Assembly (NCBI RefSeq): GCF_006159205.1
Contig: NZ_CP040812.1
Location: forward strand, 992,001 to 1,056,000
DNA: 64,000 nucleotides
Reading direction: 5' to 3'
From: Antarcticibacterium flavum
GTDB taxonomy: Bacteria > Bacteroidota > Bacteroidia > Flavobacteriales > Flavobacteriaceae
Below the pieces are notes generated by a model. That model was given only the letters and a program-made list of their open reading frames with translations, had not been told where the DNA came from and searched no databases. How positions within the stretch are numbered: position 1 is the first letter of the stretch; every line of letters starts with the position of its first letter. Positions 1 through 7,939 of the stretch are shown piece after piece. A program made the translations under genes and the position numbers.

Positions 1-46
1 AACTTTAGTGCCAAATATACCATATATTTGCCTAAACATTTTCCCC

Positions 47-958
47 ATGCAGCGTTTAGTTTACTGGTTGGTCTACCCTGTTTTGTGGCTTATTTCCAAA
101 CTCCCTTTCCGTCTTTTTTACCTGGTTTCAGATCTTGTATTCTTTTTAACGTATCATATTATAGGCTACAGGAGGAAAACGGTCACTCAGAACCTAAAAC
201 TTGTTTTCCCGGAAAAACCTTCAGAAGAGATCAACCAAATTAGAAAACATTTCTACAGTCATATGTGTGATATGTTCCTGGAGATGATCAAGAGTATTTC
301 CATTTCAAATGAGGAACTGAAAAAAAGATACACTTTCACCAATTTGCCAGAAATAGAAAAACATATGGCAACCGGGAGAGGTATTCTTTTAATGTGCGGG
401 CATTATGCAAGTTATGAATGGGTAAACGCCTTACAGTTATATGGATATGATTATCGAGGGTTTGGAGTTTATAAGAGGATAAAAAATCCTCATTTTGACC
501 AGATGGCAAAGGATATACGGGGGAGGTTCGATGGCGAACTTATTCCAACCGTAGAAGCCACCAGGACCATCACCAGATACCAGAAGCAAAAGGTGAAAGG
601 GGTCTATGCTATGATAGCAGATCAATCTCCAAAGATCGAAAGAGCCAGATATTGGACACAATTTATGGGTCACACCGTACCGGTTTTCCTGGGGTCTGAA
701 AAACTTGCAAAAGACCTGGATATGCCGGTGGTTTATCTACACGTGGAAAAACCTAAGCGCGGCCATTACAGAGCCACCTTTGTAACAATAACTGCAAAAC
801 CACAAGAGGAGCCACAATTTAAAATTACCTCAACCTACTTAAATGAACTTGAGAAGCAAATAAGAAAAGCACCACAGTTTTATTTATGGACTCATAAGAG
901 ATGGAAGCATAAGAATACTCCCATCCCAAATAAAGCTGTGGTATTTGACAGAAGTTAG
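47..958 (+). CDS. LpxL/HtrB-family lipid acyltransferase
   Basis: Predicted inner-membrane acyltransferase of the LpxL/HtrB (lysophospholipid acyltransferase) family, which transfers a fatty acyl chain onto a lipid A precursor or related lipid. It has 303 residues, a normal size. Hydrophobic sequence fills about residues 4-40, and the catalytic HX4E motif is seen as GHYASYE (His119, Glu124). I chose the ATG at 47; an in-frame ATG at 8 would add 13 residues before the membrane segment. The stop codon overlaps that of convergent glmM by a few bases. The exact lipid acceptor cannot be read from the sequence. Confidence 0.88.
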   Translation: MQRLVYWLVYPVLWLISKLPFRLFYLVSDLVFFLTYHIIGYRRKTVTQNLKLVFPEKPSEEINQIRKHFYSHMCDMFLEMIKSISISNEELKKRYTFTNLPEIEKHMATGRGILLMCGHYASYEWVNALQLYGYDYRGFGVYKRIKNPHFDQMAKDIRGRFDGELIPTVEATRTITRYQKQKVKGVYAMIADQSPKIERARYWTQFMGHTVPVFLGSEKLAKDLDMPVVYLHVEKPKRGHYRATFVTITAKPQEEPQFKITSTYLNELEKQIRKAPQFYLWTHKRWKHKNTPIPNKAVVFDRS

Positions 959-2339
959 GAAACGATAGTTCTGATTTCCTTTATCATTTTTTCAGCAAGC
1001 TCATCTGCTTCCTGTTGAGATTTCGCTTCAGTATAAATTCTTATAATAGGTTCTGTATTGGATTTTCTAAGATGCACCCAGTTTTCAGGAAAATCTATCT
1101 TAACTCCGTCTACGGTTGAAATTTCTTCAGTGGAATGATTCTCCTGTACTTTCTGAAGGATCTCATCAACATTGATATCTGGTGTTAATTCGATCTTATT
1201 CTTACTCATATAATAAACGGGATACTCCTCTTTTAATGCTGACACAGAGATCTTCTTTTCTGCAAGGTGGGTTAGGAATAAAGCCACCCCTACCAGGCTA
1301 TCTCTTCCATAATGCGAGTCAGGATAAATAATCCCGCCGTTTCCTTCTCCTCCTATAACAGCATTGGTATCCTTCATAAGTTGTACTACATTCACTTCCC
1401 CAACAGCACTCGCCTGATAATTTTGCCCGTGACTCTTGGTTAAATCTCTAAGTGCCCTTGAAGACGAAAGATTACTTACCGTGGCCCCCGGGGTTATTCC
1501 AAGGACAAAATCGGCACAGGCTACAAGAGTGTATTCCTCGCCAAACATTTGTCCCTTTTCATCAATTATAGCCAAACGGTCAACATCGGGGTCAACCACT
1601 ACCCCAAATGTGCCTTTTCCTCCACTACCAGCTTTGAAATATCTCCCAGGTGCTCCTTCAAAGGTTCAGGGTTGTGAGGGAAATTACCATTAGGCTCGCA
1701 GTATAGCTCTACCACTTCTACTCCCATGGCTTTCAACAAAGCCGGGATTGCAATACCGCCGGTAGAATTAACAGCATCCACCACTACTTTAAAATTGGCT
1801 TTCTTTACAAGGTCGGCATCTACCAATTTTAATTTTAGCACCTCATCAATATGACGATATATATAATCGTCTTTTGATTCTATTTTACCCAGATCATCAA
1901 CTTCAGCAAAAACAAAATTCTCTGACCCGGCTATTTCGAGGATCTTAGCTCCCTCCTCCCCGTTCAGGAATTCTCCTTTGTGGTTCAAAAGTTTAAGGGC
2001 ATTCCACTGTTTGGGATTATGACTTGCAGTAAGTATTATTCCACCATCTGCACCTTCCATAGTAACCGCGACTTCCACGGTGGGAGTGGTAGACAATCCC
2101 ACATCTACGATATTGATGCCCATTCCTACAAGGGTGTTCATCACCAGCTGCTGGATCATAGAACCCGAAATTCGGGCATCCCGCCCAATTACCACCGTTA
2201 GTTCATCTTTAGAATATTCATTCCTTAACCAGGTGCCGTATGCAGCTGCAAATTTAACCGCATCCAGCGGAGTTAGATTTTCTGAAGGTTTCCCTCCAAT
2301 GGTTCCTCTTATTCCAGAAATTGATTTTATAAGGCTCAT
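955..2339 (-). pseudogene. glmM: Phosphoglucosamine mutase (GlmM-type phosphohexomutase), frameshifted
   Basis: Phosphohexomutase that probably converts glucosamine-6-phosphate to glucosamine-1-phosphate for peptidoglycan and LPS precursors. The phosphoserine loop is TASHNP, the metal loop is DPDVDR, and the C-terminal phosphate-binding loop is SNTEPIIR. The frame breaks: 2339-1599 encodes the first 246 residues, ending ...KAHLG-stop, and the rest lies in another frame down to 955. Adding one G to the GGGG run (plus-strand CCCC at 1602-1605) restores a continuous protein of about 461 residues running HLG-VVDPDVDR across the join. The break sits just before the metal loop, so a real mutation would inactivate the enzyme. 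A homopolymer error is more likely. Phosphomannomutase activity is the main alternative. Confidence 0.85.
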
Positions 2340-2395
2340 AATATCTTTTTAAAAATTCATAAATCCTCACCTGAAGATACAGGCAGGAAGCCCGG

Positions 2396-2426
2396 CAAAG
2401 ATACAAGGCTGCACCTTATACCCCAA
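2396..2426 (-). promoter_or_regulatory. glmM promoter (Bacteroidota type)
   Basis: On the minus strand TTG (2426-2424) is followed after 20 bp by TATCTTTG (2403-2396), a full match to the Bacteroidota -33/-7 consensus TTG-N17-23-TAnnTTTG. Transcription would begin near 2389, giving a leader of about 50 nt before the glmM ATG. Confidence 0.6.
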
Positions 2427-2476
2427 AAGTTTAAACTATTTAAAAAGGGAGGCTCCTAATTTAGTACCTTGGAGGA

Positions 2477-3061
2477 ATGAACTTTCTAGCCCATATCTAT
2501 CTTTCAGGAAATGATGACCATCTTAAGATTGGAAATTTTATAGCCGATTCTGTCAAAGGAAAAGCATTTATAAAATATCCAGAAAGAGTGCAGAAGGGAA
2601 TTGTACTTCACAGGGCTATAGATACCTTTACTGATGCGCACCCGGTATTCCGTCAAAGTTCACAACGTTTGTTTCCAATTTACAGCCATTATAGCACAGT
2701 CATAGTAGATATTCTCTATGATCATTTCCTGGCCTCCAACTGGACCTCATATTCACAGATCCCTTTGGATGAGTACGTGAATGATTTTTATGAGCTACTT
2801 CAGGATAACCTGGAAATACTTCCTAAGGCAGTTCAACATTTTCTTCCATATATGATACGGGACAACTGGCTTTTGGATTATGCAACGGTGGAGGGAATTG
2901 GAAGGATTCTTTCTCAAATGAACCGCCGGACTAAAAACCGGTCAAGAATGGATCTGGCAGTAAAAGAGCTGGATCTTTACTATAGTGAGTTTGACGAGGA
3001 ATTTAAAATATTCTTTAAAGACTTACGGGAATTCACAGAGGAGAGAGTTAAAAAGCTATAA
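2477..3061 (+). CDS. acpH: ACP phosphodiesterase-like protein (AcpH/DUF479 family)
   Basis: Resembles acyl carrier protein phosphodiesterase, the enzyme that removes the 4'-phosphopantetheine arm from holo-ACP. 194 residues, normal for the family. The N-terminus MNFLAHIYLSG, the GNFIADSVKG segment, the HRAIDTFTD motif and a later DILYDHFLA stretch supply the conserved His and Asp residues of the HD-like metal site. The ATG follows GGAGG at an unusually short spacing. It is divergent from glmM across 137 bp. Activity on ACP is inferred from family; many Bacteroidota members are untested. Confidence 0.8.
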   Translation: MNFLAHIYLSGNDDHLKIGNFIADSVKGKAFIKYPERVQKGIVLHRAIDTFTDAHPVFRQSSQRLFPIYSHYSTVIVDILYDHFLASNWTSYSQIPLDEYVNDFYELLQDNLEILPKAVQHFLPYMIRDNWLLDYATVEGIGRILSQMNRRTKNRSRMDLAVKELDLYYSEFDEEFKIFFKDLREFTEERVKKL

Positions 3062-3170
3062 GAATTTCAGACTGTAAAATGAATTTTCTCCCGCACCTAA
3101 TTGATAGGAAATCCCCTTGGTTGAAGGAAATTAGAATACACCGGTTGTATGTTGAATTCGAAAAAACTTC

Positions 3171-3190
3171 AACTTTAACATGTTAAAGTT
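3171..3190. promoter_or_regulatory. 20-bp perfect palindrome, possible operator
   Basis: AACTTTAACATGTTAAAGTT is its own reverse complement. It lies in the gap between acpH and the convergent astacin-type gene, 37 bp upstream of a nested hairpin and a terminator. It could be a dimeric repressor site for a small transcript starting to its right. No protein is known to bind it. Confidence 0.35.
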
Positions 3191-3199
3191 TTGATAGGA

Positions 3200-3318
3200 G
3201 AAACTTATTTTGTGGTATCTTAAAAAGGTGTGGAATTTTACCACAATTGCCTGTGGCAGCCACACCACATTAAAACTACATTAAACAAAAAACCCCGACC
3301 AATTGGTCGGGATTTTTT
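3200..3318 (+). ncRNA. Candidate structured small RNA
   Basis: After the palindrome at 3171-3190 comes a nested hairpin: GGTGTGG (3227-3233) pairs with CCACACC (3260-3266), and inside it CCACA (3241-3245) pairs with TGTGG (3252-3256). A perfect terminator follows at 3294-3311. Operator-like site, compact fold and terminator together suggest a small independent transcript. It could instead be the 3' untranslated region of acpH, or, read on the other strand, of the astacin-type gene. The transcript start is not visible. Confidence 0.3.
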
Positions 3319-3320
3319 GT
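3285..3320. terminator. Bidirectional intrinsic terminator
   Basis: CCCGACCAATTGGTCGGG (3294-3311) is a perfect palindrome, with ATTTTTTG on its right and CAAAAAAC on its left, so it has a U tract in both directions. It can end the plus-strand transcript from the acpH side and the minus-strand astacin-type gene, whose stop is 30 bp away. Confidence 0.85.
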
Positions 3321-3340
3321 TTTAAATCTATTTTTAAAAC

Positions 3341-4369
3341 TTAGGCGTAATACCAAGTTCCATTTATTAATACAACCTTCTTCATACCAAATCTTCCACC
3401 AAGGTAATACCAATTGTTATAGTATCGCAGTACTGTTACCCCCGCAATGGTATAATATTCTCCATTGATATACGTAGGTTCTGTACTTCCCGAAGGATAC
3501 ATACTATTTACACCTTCCTTATCCCCTGCAGATAGTGATGTTCTTTGAACAGAGTAAGTACTTCCATTCGCCTTTACGATTGTTGGGGAACCGTTTTTAG
3601 AGAAAGAATAAGGACCATACATCATTATAGAACCAAAATCAAGATTTGAGGTAAACTCTGCACCATCAGCCCCCATATCAGCATAGGTTTTGAAGTTGTG
3701 CTCTCTTCCACTCTGAATATTCTCATAATTGATCTTTATGTGCTTGTCCCTGTCCACACGGCTTTGCTCGTGCCACAGGCCAATAGCATGTCCTATTTCA
3801 TGGATGGTGTTACCTGTTGAACAGCTGGAAGACAAGGTGATGTTCTGTTTACCTCCAATCATACCTACATATGATGAACAGCCCGACCCAGATGTAAAAT
3901 AAATGTAATTGGACTGCGAGGTTCTTTGAACGAATTTAAGGTTTGTATTGGCTTCCCAGTGCTTAATAGCGTCGGTTACACGGTTTTTGCTTGACAAGTT
4001 CCCGTCTATAGCATAGTAAACAGTGTTATTTGGCCATTTACCGGATGTTCTTCCGGTACTTTTTTGATTAGGAGTTTCGCCTTTTTCATATATCACTTTA
4101 ACAGGACTGGATGTTAAGGCCTCTGCTGGTAACATAATATCTCCCTGATAAATGTATTCTCCGTCTATTTCTTCTACAGAAACTTCCATTCCTGCATAAT
4201 AAACCTGGGAAACCTTCCCTATTTCTTGGGGATAAGCGGCTTCTACATTCGTAAGTACTTCCTCTGTACCTACTAGCTCTTCTTTTGGTTGGGGGTCGTT
4301 GATTGAATCTTCACTACAGGATAGAAAAGCGAGTGCCGGTAGTAAATACAATAATTTGCTTCTTCTCAT
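3341..4369 (-). CDS. Astacin-type (M12A) metallopeptidase lipoprotein
   Basis: Predicted exported zinc endopeptidase, probably degrading proteins outside the cell or at its surface. 342 residues. A lipoprotein signal ends in LSC (Cys18), followed by Ser-Glu-Asp. The full astacin signature HEIGHAIGLWHE gives ligands His190, His194 and His200 with catalytic Glu191, and the Met-turn SIMMY lies at 247-251. Residues about 19-110 form a propeptide-like region. The last 45 residues are rich in Tyr, Trp and Gly with repeated INGxxY-like segments, possibly a small added domain. It lies downstream of, and on the same strand as, the paralogous lipoprotein cluster but has its own 499-bp upstream gap. Confidence 0.9.
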   Translation of the reverse strand: MRRSKLLYLLPALAFLSCSEDSINDPQPKEELVGTEEVLTNVEAAYPQEIGKVSQVYYAGMEVSVEEIDGEYIYQGDIMLPAEALTSSPVKVIYEKGETPNQKSTGRTSGKWPNNTVYYAIDGNLSSKNRVTDAIKHWEANTNLKFVQRTSQSNYIYFTSGSGCSSYVGMIGGKQNITLSSSCSTGNTIHEIGHAIGLWHEQSRVDRDKHIKINYENIQSGREHNFKTYADMGADGAEFTSNLDFGSIMMYGPYSFSKNGSPTIVKANGSTYSVQRTSLSAGDKEGVNSMYPSGSTEPTYINGEYYTIAGVTVLRYYNNWYYLGGRFGMKKVVLINGTWYYA

Positions 4370-4391
4370 AAGTTGGGGTTACAATTAAAAG

Positions 4392-4421
4392 GGAACAGAT
4401 ATTTTGTTTTTCACCTGTTCC
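4392..4421. promoter_or_regulatory. Inverted repeat upstream of the astacin-type gene
   Basis: GGAACAG (4392-4398) and CTGTTCC (4415-4421) form a 7-bp inverted repeat with a 16-bp spacer, 22-52 bp before the start codon. It could be an operator or a leader hairpin. GGAAC also resembles the -35 element of ECF sigma promoters, but no convincing -10 was found. Confidence 0.3.
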
Positions 4422-4727
4422 TAGGTTAAATAAACGTTAAACGACTTGGGGTAATTCAAAGTTCATTCCAAAAAAAATTAACAATCTGGTTGAAAAAAAA
4501 TTTGACAAAATTATGGGTGGACTCCCTACTATCTGATTCGAATTTTGTGCTGAAAGACAATTTCCAGTCATTAAAAATTCATTTTTCACAATAGAATTGA
4601 AAGAACACTGAACAATTAAATCGGTTGGGGGGAAGAATTGATTTAATTATTCATTTGCTTAAGCAGAACAAACATATAAAAAAAAACAAAAGATTTAAGT
4701 TTTTTTTAACTTTTTTCGATGAAACGC
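4422..4727. other. AT-rich intergenic stretch
   Basis: About 300 bp of AT-rich DNA with A and T tracts between the astacin-type gene and the lipoprotein cluster. A lone -7-like TAATTTTG on the minus strand (4513-4506) has no TTG at a suitable distance. I see no gene. Confidence 0.5.
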
Positions 4728-4755
4728 AAAAAAGCTGCCCGGCAAACCGGACAGC
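4728..4755 (-). terminator. Terminator of the lipoprotein cluster
   Basis: GCTG-C-CCGG, a CAAA loop, then CCGG-A-CAGC (4734-4755) makes a stem with one mismatch. On the minus strand six Us follow (A6 at 4728-4733). It lies about 115 bp beyond the last cluster gene. Confidence 0.7.
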
Positions 4756-4823
4756 CTCTTCTATTAACACCTACTAATTATTATGAAATAACTATTCGGT
4801 GATTAATAAAACTAACTCAGCAA

Positions 4824-4849
4824 GTTGGTCATCCCCCCGGTTGACCAAC
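4824..4849 (-). other. Hairpin just after the last cluster gene
   Basis: GTTGGTCA (4824-4831) and TGACCAAC (4842-4849) form a perfect 8-bp stem around a C-rich loop, 20 bp past the stop of the 451-residue lipoprotein. It lacks a U tract, so it more likely protects the mRNA 3' end than terminates transcription. Confidence 0.45.
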
Positions 4850-4868
4850 CGCTCAAGTTAATCTTCTC

Positions 4869-6224
4869 TTATTGACATACATTAGCTGCAAAGTCAACAT
4901 TTACAGGCCAGGTAATTCCACCTTCAGCCTCTACAACATATGTAACCTCTACATCGTTTTCATTGATATTAGATACACATATTTCAGTATCTACAAAATC
5001 TGGTAGAGACACCTCGACATCACTCATTGTATAACCTTCATCCAGGTCCATAAAAACAACCATAGAATCAGCTCCTTCTGAGGCCAGGTCGAAATAAACA
5101 GTACCAATTGAATTTCCATTTAATGTAATGTCTGCAAACGGAACATCAACATCTACTGGTAAACCGGCGATATCTATAGAATCGCTGAAGTTGATTCGAT
5201 CACAATCATCACCAGGCGCTGGTAAACAATCGGAAGGGTCTGGATCTGTTCCACCGTTTCCATTTCCTGGATCAACCGGGTCACCGTCACCACAGAATCT
5301 TAAGTGGTTATATTCAACATCATCTTCACCATTGAAGTTAGCAACAATATCAGCTTTAGAAAGTGTACCGCTTATCATTACAGGGTCAATATCTCCATAT
5401 CCACCTTCAGCTACATCCCAGTCCAGTAAAGTAACTTCGTAGTACAGGTAGTCCTCATCCATGTTGTCATTATCTGGTAATGCAAAACATAGCGGGGTAG
5501 CATAGCTGTCACCATTGTTATAAACTCCGGTCTCGTTAATGACTCCTTCATATAATGGTACACCGGCAGATGAAGTTCCACTCCAGATGCTTACGCTGTA
5601 ACGGGCAGGATAGTGTCTTCCATCATCATCACAGTAGTTAGCGAAGAAGCAATATGTAAGAGCAATATTGGTGTCAAGTTCAAAGAACAGGTAACCATAC
5701 TCATTTACATCACGATCATCGAAACAAAGAACAGGAACGTCAACATATTTTTTAACGCCGGCTCTAAGATCAATAGCAATTGGTAAAGCATTATCCACAT
5801 AAGCTGCCAAAGGACTTCCACTTCTTGGTGATAACCAAATTACGTCTCCATCTGAATTATGAACTGAGAAGTGATCTAGAGAATAATCTCCGGGCTCCAA
5901 TTCAAGTGCTTCGTCCTCTACAGTAAATATTTCACCTGCAACTAGATCAACACGATATGGACTACCTTCACTTCCCACTACATCATTTCCTCCCAAGGAA
6001 AGAACGATCTCTACATATGAAGGAGTATCATCTGTACAGGTAGGAAGATCTGCCACAGCCTGTTTGGTTGCAGCTCTGTTATTCACCAGGTCGCTAACGA
6101 TAGCGCCAAAGGATAGGGTCGCTTTGTCTGAATCAGGATTCACTCCTGCTTCGTCTTTGGAACATGAAGTAAAAAGCATTGCGAAAACAGCCACAAAGCT
6201 TAAATACAGTTTGAAATTTCTCAT
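4869..6224 (-). CDS. Lipoprotein, paralogue A of a four-member family
   Basis: Function not recognised. 451 residues with a lipoprotein signal (MLFTSC, Cys21) followed by SKDE, which fits the Bacteroidota surface-export signal. Residues about 32-312 form a module shared with the proteins at 6311-7750, 7940-9496 and 30341-33061. Its best conserved core is [18 protein letters not shown] followed by [11 protein letters not shown], and it holds several conserved cysteines. A Gly/Pro/Asp linker (313-340) leads to a C-terminal domain of about 110 residues with a beta-rich look that none of the paralogues shares. It is the last gene of a three-gene run. A surface adhesin or ligand-binding role is only a guess. 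Confidence 0.8.
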   Translation of the reverse strand: MRNFKLYLSFVAVFAMLFTSCSKDEAGVNPDSDKATLSFGAIVSDLVNNRAATKQAVADLPTCTDDTPSYVEIVLSLGGNDVVGSEGSPYRVDLVAGEIFTVEDEALELEPGDYSLDHFSVHNSDGDVIWLSPRSGSPLAAYVDNALPIAIDLRAGVKKYVDVPVLCFDDRDVNEYGYLFFELDTNIALTYCFFANYCDDDGRHYPARYSVSIWSGTSSAGVPLYEGVINETGVYNNGDSYATPLCFALPDNDNMDEDYLYYEVTLLDWDVAEGGYGDIDPVMISGTLSKADIVANFNGEDDVEYNHLRFCGDGDPVDPGNGNGGTDPDPSDCLPAPGDDCDRINFSDSIDIAGLPVDVDVPFADITLNGNSIGTVYFDLASEGADSMVVFMDLDEGYTMSDVEVSLPDFVDTEICVSNINENDVEVTYVVEAEGGITWPVNVDFAANVCQ

Positions 6225-6280
6225 AATTTAATAGTTTTAGTTAATAAATATTTGAATGGTTAAAAGTTATAATAACAGGT

Positions 6281-6303
6281 GGCCGGGGGGATTACCCCCG
6301 GCC
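6281..6303 (-). terminator. GC-rich hairpin between paralogues B and A
   Basis: GGCCGGGGG (6281-6289) pairs with CCCCCGGCC (6295-6303) around a 5-nt loop, eight bases past the stop of the upstream gene. The following minus-strand sequence is U-rich but has no clean U tract, so it may act as a weak terminator or as an mRNA-stabilising hairpin. Confidence 0.5.
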
Positions 6304-6310
6304 ATACCTA

Positions 6311-7750
6311 TTAATGTGAATTTGAATTTAAATTATTTACTTGTCCACAAGCTACAGGTAAAGTAGCATCGTAAGAACCACCAACGTTACGACCGTGAAC
6401 CACTACTGCAAGGTTTTCCCAGGCAGATAAAGATGTTCCTGTTAGATCAAACGTCCTTTGATAGTTATAGAATCCTGCTGCGTTTGCAGTTGGGAAGGAT
6501 CCATCTTCATTATTAAGTGAAAGTTGAACTCCACCATAATATGGCAACCCTTCTGCTAGGCTAATTAGGCCATCGCCATTTGCATCAGCACTCATTGGAG
6601 GACAGGTTGCATTAGAACCATCTTCCGGACCGTGAATATGCTGAGGGTGTTGCTGATTTGGCGTAACACCGGCAGCAAGAATAGTCGCTTTAAGCATATT
6701 GTCCTTCACCTCAAAATAGGCAAGTGCTACAGAGTTTGAGTTATTCATAGGATACGCACAAGTAGCGTAGTATTCAGCCTCAGAACCAGGAGTTTCAAAG
6801 ATTGGAGGGCCGTCATCACCATCACAACCTTCTCTAAAGTGGTAGTAATCTAGGTTGTCATCACCATCAAAGAAGCTTTTCACAATAACATCATTAATAC
6901 TTCCCTGTCTAATAACTCTCTCTTCTACATTTCCATATTCATCTGAGGATCTTAGAGTAATTTCGAAGTAGTAATCATCGGTACCATCAGTATCTGGTAA
7001 GGCAAAACATAATGGTTCTGCATAGAAATCACCATTGTCATAAGTTCCGGTTTGATTCTGTACATCTGTATAAAGTGGAGTTCCAGTAGCGTCTGTTCCA
7101 GACCATACACTCACACTGTATTCAGCAGGATAGTGACGTCCACCTTCAGATGGAGGACAGTAGTTTCCAAAGATACAGAACTTAATTGCCTGGTTAGTGT
7201 CAAGCTCAAAGAACAGGTATCCATACTCGTTCACATCACGATTATCGTAACATAGAACTGGTACATCTACATATTTTTTAACTCCTGCACGCAGGTCGAT
7301 GCTTAATGGAAGAGTTACATCAACGAACTCACCCAGAGCACTTCCTGTTTGAGGAGCGATCCAGATCACGTCCCCATCAGCATTATGAACGGTAAAATAA
7401 TCCAGGCTGTAAACATTAGGATCAAGTTCCAGTTCTGCTACTTCTTTAGTAAAGATCTGTCCTGAAACAAGGTCTACTCTAAAAGGGTTCTCGACATCAC
7501 CTACTACATCTGTTCCATTCAAGGAAAGGGCGATCTCAACAAAAGCCGGGGTATCATCTGTACATTCAGGCAGATCTGCCACCGCTTGTTTAGAGGCAGC
7601 ACGATTGGCTACCAGGTCATTTACCAGCGCACCAAAGGTTAGCGTGGCTTTTTCACCTTCAATTGAAGGATTTGTTTCGTCTTTGCTACACGAAGTAAAG
7701 AGCATTGCAAATACTGCAACTGCACTCAAATAAAGTTTAAAGTTTTTCAT
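6311..7750 (-). CDS. Lipoprotein, paralogue B of a four-member family
   Basis: Function not recognised. 479 residues from the ATG at 7750 (MKNFKLYL), chosen to match the paralogues; an in-frame ATG seven codons upstream is possible. The lipobox is FTSC followed by SKDET. The shared module spans about residues 32-320, with [18 protein letters not shown] and then [11 protein letters not shown]. The C-terminal domain of about 150 residues is unlike the other paralogues: it has QQHPQHIHG, a DANGDGLIS calcium-loop-like stretch and an LAVVVHGRN segment, an arrangement that recalls CHRD domains. That comparison is tentative. It sits between paralogues A and C, with hairpins on both sides. Confidence 0.8.
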   Translation of the reverse strand: MKNFKLYLSAVAVFAMLFTSCSKDETNPSIEGEKATLTFGALVNDLVANRAASKQAVADLPECTDDTPAFVEIALSLNGTDVVGDVENPFRVDLVSGQIFTKEVAELELDPNVYSLDYFTVHNADGDVIWIAPQTGSALGEFVDVTLPLSIDLRAGVKKYVDVPVLCYDNRDVNEYGYLFFELDTNQAIKFCIFGNYCPPSEGGRHYPAEYSVSVWSGTDATGTPLYTDVQNQTGTYDNGDFYAEPLCFALPDTDGTDDYYFEITLRSSDEYGNVEERVIRQGSINDVIVKSFFDGDDNLDYYHFREGCDGDDGPPIFETPGSEAEYYATCAYPMNNSNSVALAYFEVKDNMLKATILAAGVTPNQQHPQHIHGPEDGSNATCPPMSADANGDGLISLAEGLPYYGGVQLSLNNEDGSFPTANAAGFYNYQRTFDLTGTSLSAWENLAVVVHGRNVGGSYDATLPVACGQVNNLNSNSH

Positions 7751-7839
7751 AATACAAAAGTTTTGGTTCATAATAAATTAAGCTTGGTTAATAAAAGAGT
7801 TTAGTTCGATTTGAAAATGGGTATCCCTGCCGGGACCCT

Positions 7840-7922
7840 GGTGAAAATTTTTCACCACCCAAATTTTAATTTTTTATTTAATTGGAATTTTAAATTAAAG
7901 CCACCCGGGGCCGGGGCCCCGG
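7840..7922 (-). other. Two palindromes between paralogues C and B
   Basis: GGTGAAAA-T-TTTTCACC (7840-7856) and CCGGGGCCCCGG (7911-7922) are both perfect inverted repeats. The second lies 18 bp past the stop of paralogue C and, like the hairpins after A and B, is made mostly of G and C. An AT-rich stretch separates them. They probably modulate read-through or mRNA ends within the cluster. Confidence 0.45.
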
Positions 7923-7939
7923 ACAGCATTAATGTTTAT

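Noticed and set aside
3200..3285. Short frame coding a peptide with a Cys-Gly-Ser-His motif inside the candidate RNA
   Set aside because: It starts only at TTG without a ribosome site; the base-pairing pattern explains the sequence better.
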